From NCBI RefSeq assembly GCF_002749975.1, contig NZ_PEIG01000017.1, positions 1 through 64,000 on the forward strand: a DNA stretch of 64,000 nucleotides, in the 5' to 3' direction. Positions 56,046 to 63,230 of this stretch are shown piece after piece (the stretch's first letter is position 1; every line of letters starts with the position of its first letter). A model generated the notes under the pieces. The model was not told where the DNA came from and made no database searches. It saw nothing but the letters and a program-made list of their open reading frames with translations. This DNA is from Gloeocapsopsis sp. IPPAS B-1203. Lineage in GTDB: Bacteria; Cyanobacteriota; Cyanobacteriia; Cyanobacteriales; Chroococcidiopsidaceae. A program made the position numbers and the translations under genes.

Positions 56046-56378
56046 TCAAGAAATTATGCATTTTTCAACCAGTAACTGCCCCAACTGTTTATTTGAGTGG
56101 CGTTGTTCAAGTAAAACTTGTTTGAGTTCGTCTAAAGAAATAACTTGCTCTTGAAGAAGTAACTGACCAAGCTTAATATTTTGTTCACCTAAAACTCTAT
56201 CGAGAGTTTCTTGAGGAATTATGTTTGTTTCTACTAAAATTTGTCCTATTTGTTTTCGTTTTTGGCTTTGTTCAACTAGAACTTTTTCTATTTTTTCTTG
56301 AGAAACTAAGCCTTTTCGTACTAGCATTTTGCCTAGTGCTACTTTTTCTACTTTTCTCTCAAAAGTATTAGTAAACAT
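56046..56378 (-). CDS. MshEN-type repeat protein, 110 aa
   Basis: Three full and one partial tandem repeats of about 27-30 residues: LGKMLVRKGLVSQEKIEKVL, IGQILVETNIIPQETLDRVL, LGQLLLQEQVISLDELKQVL, LGQLLVEKCIIS. This is the N-terminal domain of type II secretion/pilus ATPases (MshEN/GspE-N), which in MshE binds cyclic di-GMP. The conserved Arg at repeat start and the central Gly are mostly lost, so binding is doubtful. There is no ATPase domain. The last repeat stops abruptly, perhaps a truncation. Diguanylate cyclase is elsewhere in the window. Confidence 0.75.
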   Translation of the reverse strand: MFTNTFERKVEKVALGKMLVRKGLVSQEKIEKVLVEQSQKRKQIGQILVETNIIPQETLDRVLGEQNIKLGQLLLQEQVISLDELKQVLLEQRHSNKQLGQLLVEKCIIS

Positions 56379-56503
56379 TACTAAACCTTGAATAAATTAT
56401 GTTTATCTCATTATAGTGGTAACAAATCAATGATTACCTAAAAAAACAGAGTAACATTGACTCATTTTTTATAAACTTTATCAGTTCAAATTAGGCATTT
56501 ATA

Positions 56504-56525
56504 CAAAAAACCTTTCTAAAAAGGT
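56504..56525 (-). terminator. rho-independent terminator
   Basis: On the minus strand ACCTTT-TTAG-AAAGGT is followed by TTTTTTG, a classic hairpin plus U-run. It stands about 220 bases past the stop of the 168-aa exported protein gene, its probable source. The rest of 56379-56747 has no gene. Confidence 0.65.
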
Positions 56526-56747
56526 CTGTATTTATATTATTCCCTTCTTTAAGAATTCTGGGTATAGAAACTGTAAAGACATCAAGAATCTTTAATGTTT
56601 AGCTGAAAATTAATGACTAATGATTCAAGTGGCTTACGAGACAAGATACAAGCGATCGCGCTTTCAATAGTAACTAGCTACTCAATATCCATGTTGCCAA
56701 TTACAAAATTATTTTGAAATGCGATCGCGCCTTCAACTTCAGGTCAT

Positions 56748-57254
56748 CTACTTCTTCGGAGCCTGCGGACGATAATTACCGCTAGTAGATACTTGTCTTG
56801 CTGGCTTTTTAGCACTTTGCTGCTGATAAAAATCGAGTACCGTTTGCACATAAGTAGCTGTAGAACTACTACTACAACCGCTTGTGCTTCCTGTCATCCA
56901 CCAACAGGCAGTACGACGTATTGCTGTTATTTCGTTGTTGCTACTCGCTGCGTACTGCTTTTGTAACTCTCGGCGTGTAATACAAGAAACGATTTCTCTT
57001 GCTTTAGCGGGGCTAGCTTCAAGTTCTTGCGGTGTGAGTTCTCTGCCGATACATTGTTTAGACCAACTTGGTATAATTCCTGGCGTAATTTGCCATGCAC
57101 TATAAAGCCCATCATTTGTCTTACCAGTTTTAGGCGCAGCTAGCCGTAATGCTTCCACCATGGCTTCAACTTGTGTATTAGTCACTTGTTGTGCTTGAAC
57201 TGGTAGTGTCCACAGTCCTAAACTCACAATTATTCCACCAAGCAGTACACGCAT
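56748..57254 (-). CDS. exported hypothetical protein, 168 aa
   Basis: A signal peptide is clear: MRVLLGGIIVSLGLWTLPVQA, cleavage near AQAQQ. The mature part (about 147 residues) has five Cys in a spacing that could form disulfides (CIGRELTP, VSCITRRE, RRTACWWMTGS, SGCSSSS) and a Lys/Pro-rich tail. I do not recognise a named family; it looks like a conserved cyanobacterial periplasmic protein. Single gene. Confidence 0.8.
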   Translation of the reverse strand: MRVLLGGIIVSLGLWTLPVQAQQVTNTQVEAMVEALRLAAPKTGKTNDGLYSAWQITPGIIPSWSKQCIGRELTPQELEASPAKAREIVSCITRRELQKQYAASSNNEITAIRRTACWWMTGSTSGCSSSSTATYVQTVLDFYQQQSAKKPARQVSTSGNYRPQAPKK

Positions 57255-57344
57255 GATTCTCCTCTGGCACTCTGAAATTAAAAAGCAATCAGGTAGGTAA
57301 TTCTAGCATTGTCTAGAGTCAACTTAGCCACTTGGTATTACCCA

Positions 57345-57600
57345 AAAGGAGCGAGGAGCGATTTCTTTGCAGCGGGACGAAGTCCGGAGCGAGAGAAAAA
57401 GCTTCAGTTGGAGATCAAAAGCCCCCTCTCTTGAAAACTCCCGCATCGTGACGGGAACCGCCCGCCGCAGGATGCCCAAAGGGCTGTAGACACGGGGTTT
57501 TCGCTAAATTTAATTAAATTATGTTGAGGACGTTGTGACTCCCCCGCCTCCGCACCTTGTCGTCCGTGGGATTGCTGGCAACAAGACATAATCAGTCAAT
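57345..57600. repeat. G+C-rich non-coding island, possible dispersed element
   Basis: A 250-base stretch of much higher G+C than its flanks, with short hairpins (GCCCAAAGGGC; CCGCCCGCCGCAGG vicinity) and GGAGCGAGGAGCG heptamer-like words at its left end. An open frame on the minus strand (57404-57589) has no protein character; I recall similar spurious ORFs in many cyanobacterial genomes. Could be a repeat element or a structured RNA. The gene-free space is 57255-57773. Confidence 0.4.
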
Positions 57601-57773
57601 ATTTCAATCTTCTGCTTTTAAGTAATCGAGATTTAATCAACTTTCCCAGCGTATCCAGCATACAGCCTTGTCAGATGTAGCTTGTTTAGTGGCTACGCAA
57701 AAATTCAACTTTATAGCCATCGCTCAATCTAATGCATTTGCAATAATATCTGCTATGATGTTAAAGCTGACAA

Positions 57774-57855
57774 GCGGATGTGGCGGAATTGGCAGACGCG
57801 CTAGATTTAGGTTCTAGTTCCGAGAGGAGTGGAGGTTCAAGTCCTCTCATCCGCA
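57774..57855 (+). tRNA. tRNA-Leu (anticodon UAG)
   Basis: Cloverleaf by eye: acceptor GCGGATG/CATCCGC, D arm GCGGAATTGGCAGACGC, anticodon stem CTAGA/TCTAG with loop TTTAGGT (anticodon TAG), a long variable arm (TTCCGAGAGGAGT) as in class II tRNAs, and T arm GAGGTTCAAGTCCTC. Discriminator A; CCA is not encoded. It reads CUN leucine codons. Confidence 0.95.
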
Positions 57856-58034
57856 TATAAACTAAAATAGCTGAAATGGTTATTTCGCAAGTTAGTCTGT
57901 AACTTTAGGCAAATTTTCTCTACGTAGGAATTTCTCTAGAGAGATACTTTAATATGAAAAGAATCAGTCTTAACTAGAGTGTTAAAAACAGGGAGCATCA
58001 CAGATCCCAAAGCCCAAACTCCAAATTGGATAAG

Positions 58035-60023
58035 ATGTTAGGCAAGCTAATACGCGATCGCTATCAGATTGTTCAAGTCCTCAACACAGAAGGCTTCTGT
58101 CACACATACCTTGCCAAAGATACTCATCAACATCACCCAACAACTTGTATTGTTAAACATTTTCAGGCTGTCAGTGACCATCCTGAGTCTTTAGCCACTC
58201 TTAGAGGATTGTTCATTAGAGAAGTAGAAGCCCTAAAAAAACTGGGTGACTACGACCGAATTCCTCAACTTTTGTGTAATTTTGAAGAAAATCAAGAGTT
58301 TTACCTCATACAAGAATTCATTGCGGGAAATCCATTAAGTACAGAACTAGAACCTGGACAGAAATGGAGTGAAAGCCAAGTTATTCAGCTACTGCAAGAA
58401 GTATTGCCGATTTTAGAGTTTATTCACAGCCACGGGCTGATTCATCGCAACATTCAACCTAAAAATATCATTAGAAGACAACATGACGATCGCCTAATAT
58501 TAGTAGATTTTAGTTCTGTAAAACAAGCTTGGACACGAGTCGTTACTAATCAGGGCAAAACTAGTTCTAACTATTTTCTCAGCGGACCTGCAACAATTGC
58601 TATCGGCACAGCAGGCTATATGCCAACCGAACAAGCCCAAGGAAAACCACGTCCAAACAGCGATATTTACGCGCTTGGGATAATTGGAATTCAAGCTTTA
58701 ACAGGTTTAAACCCCACACAATTTACACAAAACTTTGAAACAGGAGAAATTAACTGGCAAGATCATTGTCCTCAGGTTAGCCCAGAGCTTGCTAATGTGT
58801 TAAATAACGCAATCTGCTATCACTACAGAGATCGATACCAAAGCGCAACTGAAGCACTGCAAGCAATACAACCTTTAGTTATGAAGCAGTTACTTTCTCC
58901 AACAGTTATCAGTCAGAAAACTCCGACATCAAATTCAGATACAACTTATTTAGATAAAGACTTAAAACAGCAAGGAGACAAACGCGATCTCACTTTTCCG
59001 AGTAAATCTACACTACTTTTTGGAAGTTTAATTGGTAGTGTGGCTGCTGTTTTGATTATTGGTGGTAACTACTATTTCACGCGATCGCTACAGCGTACTC
59101 CAGAAATACGACCTTCTGTTTCGCCTTCCCCAACTACGCTGAACAAGATTGTATTAGATAAAACACTCTCAGGACATTCTGATACTGTCTGGTCGGTGGC
59201 GGTAAGACCAAATAGCCAGAATATCTTAAGTGGTAGTAGCGATCGCACAATTAAACTGTGGGATTTTAGCAGTGGTAAACTACTGCGGACTTTTTCTCGA
59301 CATTCTGGTACAGTTTGGTCAGTTGCTGTTAGTCCTGATGGGCAAAGCTTTGCTAGTAGTAGCAGTGACAACACCGCAGATGTTTGGGATTTAACAACAG
59401 GAAAATTTTTATGTACGCTTGCTGGACATTCTGGTATAGTTTGGTCTACTGCTTTTAGTCCAGACAGTGAAACTCTGGCGACTGGTAGTGACGATCGCAC
59501 AATTCGGCTGTGGAGTATGACTACAGGAAAAGAATTTCGTCAGTTATCAGGACATTCTGATGCAGTAAGAGCGATCGCCTTTAGTCCTGATGGGCAATAT
59601 TTAGTCAGTGGAAGTAGTGATACGACAATTAAAGTTTGGGACTTCCGTAGTGGAAAAGTTTTAAGAACACTGCAAGGACATAGCGATCGCATTCTCACTG
59701 TTGCAATTAGTCCAGATAATCAATTACTCGTCAGCGGTAGTGTAGATAAAACAATCAGAATTTGGCAACTTAGCAGTGGAAAATTATTACGCACTTTGTC
59801 TGGAAATCCTCATTGGGTAAATACCGTTGCTATCAGTCCTGATGGTAACTTGCTTGCAAGTGGTATTGGTAAAAAATTAGAAGTTTGGAATCTCAATACT
59901 GGCGAGAAGAGATATATACCCTTTCAAGAAGCAAGTGACATTACTTCTATTTTTTTCAGCACAGATAGTAAAAATATTATTAGTAGTAGTAGAGATAATT
60001 CAATCAAGATTTTGCGATTATAA
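58035..60023 (+). CDS. serine/threonine kinase-like protein with WD40 propeller, probable pseudokinase
   Basis: 662 residues. ATG 58035 is used (a TTG lies nine bases upstream). A Hanks-type kinase fold runs about 10-275. Lys41 (CIVKHF) is present, but the glycine loop is degraded (NTEGFCHTY), the catalytic loop HRDxKPxN reads HRNIQPKN (137-144; catalytic Asp is Asn139) and DFG reads DFS (158-160). So it is probably catalytically dead or very weak. A transmembrane span follows (about 326-348, LLFGSLIGSVAAVLIIGGNYYF). Seven WD40 repeats (about 375-662, each ending LWDFSSGK, VWDLTTGK, ...) make a complete propeller, presumably outside the cytoplasm. Confidence 0.9.
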   Translation: MLGKLIRDRYQIVQVLNTEGFCHTYLAKDTHQHHPTTCIVKHFQAVSDHPESLATLRGLFIREVEALKKLGDYDRIPQLLCNFEENQEFYLIQEFIAGNPLSTELEPGQKWSESQVIQLLQEVLPILEFIHSHGLIHRNIQPKNIIRRQHDDRLILVDFSSVKQAWTRVVTNQGKTSSNYFLSGPATIAIGTAGYMPTEQAQGKPRPNSDIYALGIIGIQALTGLNPTQFTQNFETGEINWQDHCPQVSPELANVLNNAICYHYRDRYQSATEALQAIQPLVMKQLLSPTVISQKTPTSNSDTTYLDKDLKQQGDKRDLTFPSKSTLLFGSLIGSVAAVLIIGGNYYFTRSLQRTPEIRPSVSPSPTTLNKIVLDKTLSGHSDTVWSVAVRPNSQNILSGSSDRTIKLWDFSSGKLLRTFSRHSGTVWSVAVSPDGQSFASSSSDNTADVWDLTTGKFLCTLAGHSGIVWSTAFSPDSETLATGSDDRTIRLWSMTTGKEFRQLSGHSDAVRAIAFSPDGQYLVSGSSDTTIKVWDFRSGKVLRTLQGHSDRILTVAISPDNQLLVSGSVDKTIRIWQLSSGKLLRTLSGNPHWVNTVAISPDGNLLASGIGKKLEVWNLNTGEKRYIPFQEASDITSIFFSTDSKNIISSSRDNSIKILRL

Positions 60024-60033
60024 AAACAGCCTA

Positions 60034-60243
60034 TCACGGCTTTGACTCATTACGAAAACGCTTAGTAAATTCAGGATAATTTTCTAAATCTTGCAATGAC
60101 TCCAATGGTAGCATCTCAATCCAGTTTCCTTCTACATGGAGTTTGTCTATATAAGTATAAAAAGCCTCTTGATCGTCTCGATGTGTAAGAACATAATCGT
60201 GCAATTCTTTTTGAGACATAGCTTGAAAGTTAAGTTTACTCAT
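60034..60243 (-). CDS. DUF6887 family protein
   Basis: 69 residues from ATG 60243, MSKLNFQAMSQKELHDYVLTHRDDQEAFY. This is the small cyanobacterial family now called DUF6887, usually next to DUF6888. The ATG overlaps the stop codon of the preceding DUF6888 frame (ATGA), so the pair was one translationally coupled unit. A start five codons upstream is possible but would overlap more. Function unknown; a toxin-antitoxin-like pair is a guess from its layout. Convergent with the WD40 kinase gene, ten bases apart. Confidence 0.75.
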   Translation of the reverse strand: MSKLNFQAMSQKELHDYVLTHRDDQEAFYTYIDKLHVEGNWIEMLPLESLQDLENYPEFTKRFRNESKP

Positions 60244-60416
60244 GCAATGTATCTCCATCTGCCGTTTGCATATATTTCTATGATATTTTCTTCTCTTGCT
60301 AAGCGAAAGATGTTTCCTGTACGTTCATCCATGCGAACGATGTTGATAGGTAAGTAAAGCTTAGTGAAGCAGCAGCACAATACATAACACTGCGTTTTTT
60401 GCTCCAGTGTAGGGAT
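60240..60416 (-). pseudogene. DUF6888 family gene without a standard start codon
   Basis: An open frame of 58 codons reads (I)PTLEQKTQCYVLCCCFTKLY, then PINIVRMDERTGNIFRLARE and ends GRWRYIA. The family normally begins MPT..., but here that position (60414-60416) is ATC instead of ATG, with a TGA stop seven codons upstream and no ATG/GTG/TTG between. GGAG is still present at RBS distance. The rest is intact, so loss is recent, or ATC is used as a rare start. Confidence 0.65.
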
Positions 60417-60452
60417 ACCCTGAACTCCTCAATCTTCTTCAATATTCCGTGA

Positions 60453-61112
60453 TTATCGCACACCTGCCAAGATGAATGCGATCGCCTCTTGAGTATGTTT
60501 TTCCAACATTGCTTTACTGAAAACCCGTTTACCTTGAGGATGTTGTTGAATATTTCCCGCACCAATGAAATAAAATAAGCAACTTCCCATAATATTAATT
60601 GCTGAGATAAAAGGATCGATTTGACGAAATACTCCCGCTGTAACTCCGCGATCTAAGATATTTACCAAAGTTGTATCAATGCTTAAAGAACTACTGCGCT
60701 TATAGTATTTCCCTTGATTTTGTACAGCTTCATGAAACATGATTGTTGGTAATTTTGGGTTGCGTGCGACACAATCAAGCAATGCTGTCAAAAACTTCTC
60801 TAATGCTGCTTCAGGAGATAGCGCTTCTAAATTCAATTGTTGAGTAACTTGTAAAAGTTCTGCGTGCGATCGCTCCAACACTGCTTGATACAAACCCTCT
60901 TTGTCTTTGAAATAATAATAAATCATCGACTTTGCCACACCTGTTTTTGCGGCGATCGCCTCAGTTCTCGCAGCCATTAACCCATGTTGGGCAAACTCTG
61001 CTTCTGCTGCTGTCAAAATAACGGCTTGAGTTGCTTCAGCATCTCGACACTTCTTAACCCTCTGTACTTTTTCAGATTTTGCTGGACGCACCACAGTTGT
61101 TTTAAGAATCAA
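60453..61112 (-). CDS. TetR/AcrR family transcriptional regulator
   Basis: 219 residues. The DNA-binding helix-turn-helix is at about 30-75: AEAEFAQHGLMAARTEAIAAKTGVAKSMIYYYFKDKEGLYQAVL, a textbook TetR match. The ligand domain that follows is variable (TALLDCVARNPKLPTIMFHE, GSCLFYFIGA). The start is uncertain: TTG 61112, or GTG at 61091. It is divergent from the flavin monooxygenase gene, with two operator-like repeats in the 125-base gap, so it probably represses that gene. Effector unknown. Confidence 0.93.
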   Translation of the reverse strand: MILKTTVVRPAKSEKVQRVKKCRDAEATQAVILTAAEAEFAQHGLMAARTEAIAAKTGVAKSMIYYYFKDKEGLYQAVLERSHAELLQVTQQLNLEALSPEAALEKFLTALLDCVARNPKLPTIMFHEAVQNQGKYYKRSSSLSIDTTLVNILDRGVTAGVFRQIDPFISAINIMGSCLFYFIGAGNIQQHPQGKRVFSKAMLEKHTQEAIAFILAGVR

Positions 61113-61136
61113 TAGCAGTGGTTAGTATAACGTTTA

Positions 61137-61212
61137 TCGACCGAACAGTCAGTTGACAAAGACAAAGTTAACTTATTTAATTAAAATTAATCGACAGACT
61201 TGTCAGTTGATA
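61137..61212. promoter_or_regulatory. two operator-like direct repeats (TetR sites?)
   Basis: Sites at 61137-61158 and 61191-61212 share TCGAC, GA and GTCAGTTGA in the same spacing (17 of 22 bases identical). Each includes partial dyad symmetry around GTC. They lie between the divergent tetR-type and monooxygenase genes, as expected for autoregulation. Confidence 0.55.
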
Positions 61213-61237
61213 AAAATCCTAGAAGGAGCTAAACAAA

Positions 61238-62371
61238 ATGCATGCGGCAAAAATAATTATCATTGGTGGTGGAATTGGTGGTGCAGCAACAGCATTAGCT
61301 TTACATCGTGCGGGCTTTGATTTCACAGTTTATGAACGATCGCAACAATTACGCGAGGTTGGGGCTGGGATTGCACTCTGGGCAAATGCAACACATATCT
61401 TGCAGAATTTAGGTTTACTGAATAATGCAATGCAAGTTGGTTGTCTTACCACAAATTATCAATTCAACTCGCAACACGGTAAGGAGTTAGTCAACATTGC
61501 TGTAGATAATTTTGAGTTACCCGTTATCGGAATTCATCGCGCCGAATTACATCAGTTACTATGGCAGAATGTTCCGCGTGAAAAGTTCATTTTAGGAGAA
61601 ACCTTTGAGCGATTTGAACGTAGTGAAAGCGAAGTTTGTGCTTACTTTAAGTCAGGTTTGAGTGTTACCGGAGATGCTTTGATTGGTGCGGATGGTTTGC
61701 GATCGCGAGTGCGAACATCACTGCTAGGCGATCAACCGCTAACGTACCGTAACTTTAAAACTTGGCGTGGTTTGACCGATTATATTCCGAGTAGATATCG
61801 CCCTGGCTACATTCAGGAGTTTTTAGGGCGTGGTAAAGGTTTTGGGTTTATGATGCTAGGCAAAGGAAAAATGTATTGGTACGCCGCAGCTTACGCCCCA
61901 GAAGCCCAACCGGATGCGGCGATCGGTCGTAAACAAGAATTAGAAAGAATGTATCAAGACTGGTTTCCATCGATTCCTGAATTGATTGCTGCCACAGAAG
62001 AAGCTAACATTTTGACAACGGATCTTTATGATCGTCCCCCAATCCAACCGTGGAGTCAGCAAAATATAACATTACTTGGTGATGCTGCGCACCCCATGCT
62101 ACCTACAATGGGACAAGGAGCTTGTACTGCTTTAGAGGATGCGTATGTCATTGCCAAATGCTTGCAAGCATCAGATCCAATAACTGCTTTCCAAAATTAT
62201 GAATCCTTACGATTTGAGCGCACTAAGGCGATCGTTGTGCAGTCTTTACGCTCAAGCAAAATGGGTGAATTAACACATCCTTTAGCTGTAGGCTTTCGCA
62301 ATACTTTTATGAAAGTTATGAGTTCAGCAATTAGTAACAGCTTCCAGTCACTTCATGCTTACAGAGCTTAG
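61238..62371 (+). CDS. FAD-dependent monooxygenase
   Basis: 377-residue class A flavin hydroxylase. It has the Rossmann GxGxxG in [28 protein letters not shown], the DG motif ([12 protein letters not shown]) and the GD motif ([31 protein letters not shown]). Such enzymes hydroxylate aromatic or epoxidise terpenoid substrates with NAD(P)H and oxygen. The middle (about 170-290) is variable and does not reveal the substrate. AAGGAG lies eight bases before the ATG. It is divergent from a TetR gene, its likely repressor, and overlaps the convergent ABM-domain gene by four bases. Confidence 0.93.
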   Translation: MHAAKIIIIGGGIGGAATALALHRAGFDFTVYERSQQLREVGAGIALWANATHILQNLGLLNNAMQVGCLTTNYQFNSQHGKELVNIAVDNFELPVIGIHRAELHQLLWQNVPREKFILGETFERFERSESEVCAYFKSGLSVTGDALIGADGLRSRVRTSLLGDQPLTYRNFKTWRGLTDYIPSRYRPGYIQEFLGRGKGFGFMMLGKGKMYWYAAAYAPEAQPDAAIGRKQELERMYQDWFPSIPELIAATEEANILTTDLYDRPPIQPWSQQNITLLGDAAHPMLPTMGQGACTALEDAYVIAKCLQASDPITAFQNYESLRFERTKAIVVQSLRSSKMGELTHPLAVGFRNTFMKVMSSAISNSFQSLHAYRA

Positions 62372-62667
62372 ATATTATTCAATACGGTTTCATAATGTTC
62401 TACCGTTGGAAACGGCTCATAGAAATGATGCAATAGAGAACGCCACTCTTGATACTCTGGAGATTGTCGAAATCCAACTATATGATCTTCTAACTTTTGC
62501 CAGCGTACAAGCAATATATATCTATTTGTAGTTTCTAAGCAACGTTGCAGTTCATGAGAACTGTATCCAGGCATAGAAGCAATGATAGTTGAAGCAGTTT
62601 TGAAAGCAGTTTCAAATTCAACAGCCAAACCAGGCTTAATGTCGAGAATTGCAACTTCTAGTATCAC
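62368..62667 (-). CDS. antibiotic biosynthesis monooxygenase (ABM) domain protein
   Basis: 99-residue ferredoxin-like fold protein: [70 protein letters not shown]. The Trp/His-containing core ('W...H..FR.S..Y..W') is the family signature. Members include small oxygenases and haem-degrading enzymes; its substrate is unknown. Adjacent to, and convergent with, the flavin monooxygenase, which hints at one pathway. The last bases of the two genes overlap. Confidence 0.85.
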   Translation of the reverse strand: MILEVAILDIKPGLAVEFETAFKTASTIIASMPGYSSHELQRCLETTNRYILLVRWQKLEDHIVGFRQSPEYQEWRSLLHHFYEPFPTVEHYETVLNNI

Positions 62668-62736
62668 AGGTTGGAATCCTAACTCAACATCGATTGCGAC
62701 TTCTCTTAAAGTACTACCATTACTAATAAACTTCAG

Positions 62737-62883
62737 CTAACTTGAGCCTAGATGCTGGTAAAGCTTCAAGTACTGTGCCCCACGCATAGCTTGAGGGTTT
62801 TGATACCAATCATGTTTGCCACCGTGACGGATGAAAACACAACCCATTTCCTCAATCTTCTTAATTAAGTCTCTGCGCTTCAC
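62737..62883 (-). pseudogene. hicA: HicA-like toxin gene with corrupted 3' half
   Basis: GTG at 62883 overlaps the stop of the HicB gene (GTGA). The first 31 residues, KRRDLIKKIEEMGCVFIRHGG and KHDWYQNPQ, are classic HicA, including the catalytic His of RHGGKHD. From there the sequence (AMRGAQYLKLYQHLGSS) no longer matches HicA, whose usual continuation is a Pro-x-x-Arg-His strand plus a final helix. Only 48 residues remain of about 60. A deletion that fused another sequence is likely. Confidence 0.75.
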
Positions 62884-63068
62884 AGCACTGCAAGTTCTGC
62901 AACTTTACGAACATTTGGAATAGTGCCACTTGTTAACTCATTGTAAATATCGAGCAGATTGTCTCTTAATTCCTCTTCCGTCTCGCCTTGAGTCCAATAG
63001 TCAGGATATTCTTCGAGAAAGCCTAACCACATATCATCATCTTGCCAATAAATGTACCTCTGTTTCAT
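62880..63068 (-). CDS. hicB: HicB-family antitoxin-like protein
   Basis: 62 residues, partial RNase H-like fold of HicB: YIYWQDDDMWLGFLEEYPDYWTQGETEEELRDNLLDIYNELTSG, with the usual 'G.T.eEL..NL' motif. No C-terminal DNA-binding helix-turn-helix. It precedes hicA on the same strand with a 4-base overlap. The partner toxin looks broken, so this antitoxin may be an orphan. Start ATG 63068 has AGAGGTG before it. Confidence 0.8.
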   Translation of the reverse strand: MKQRYIYWQDDDMWLGFLEEYPDYWTQGETEEELRDNLLDIYNELTSGTIPNVRKVAELAVL

Positions 63069-63230
63069 CTGGCACCTCTTTTTGAACTAAGAAGTAAGTC
63101 AACTGAAGTAAATATTCTTAAGTTAAGGCAGGTAAGATGCCTACCCCACATTTAGTGTTTGATCTAATGCACTTACTTAAATTGTTTGAGTATCAAAAAG
63201 TAACTGCTATTGCTTGATATATAGATACAT

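Noticed and set aside
55889-56125. 78-codon forward frame overlapping the MshEN-repeat gene
   Set aside because: A+T-rich chance frame without coding character; overlaps a better supported gene on the other strand.
57404-57589. 61-codon minus-strand frame in the G+C-rich island
   Set aside because: Composition reflects the island; residues look non-protein-like (Arg/Ser/Gly/Cys) and I recall similar spurious frames elsewhere.
57345-57600. 6S, RNase P or SRP RNA identity for the G+C-rich island
   Set aside because: None of the diagnostic core sequences of these RNAs is present on either strand.
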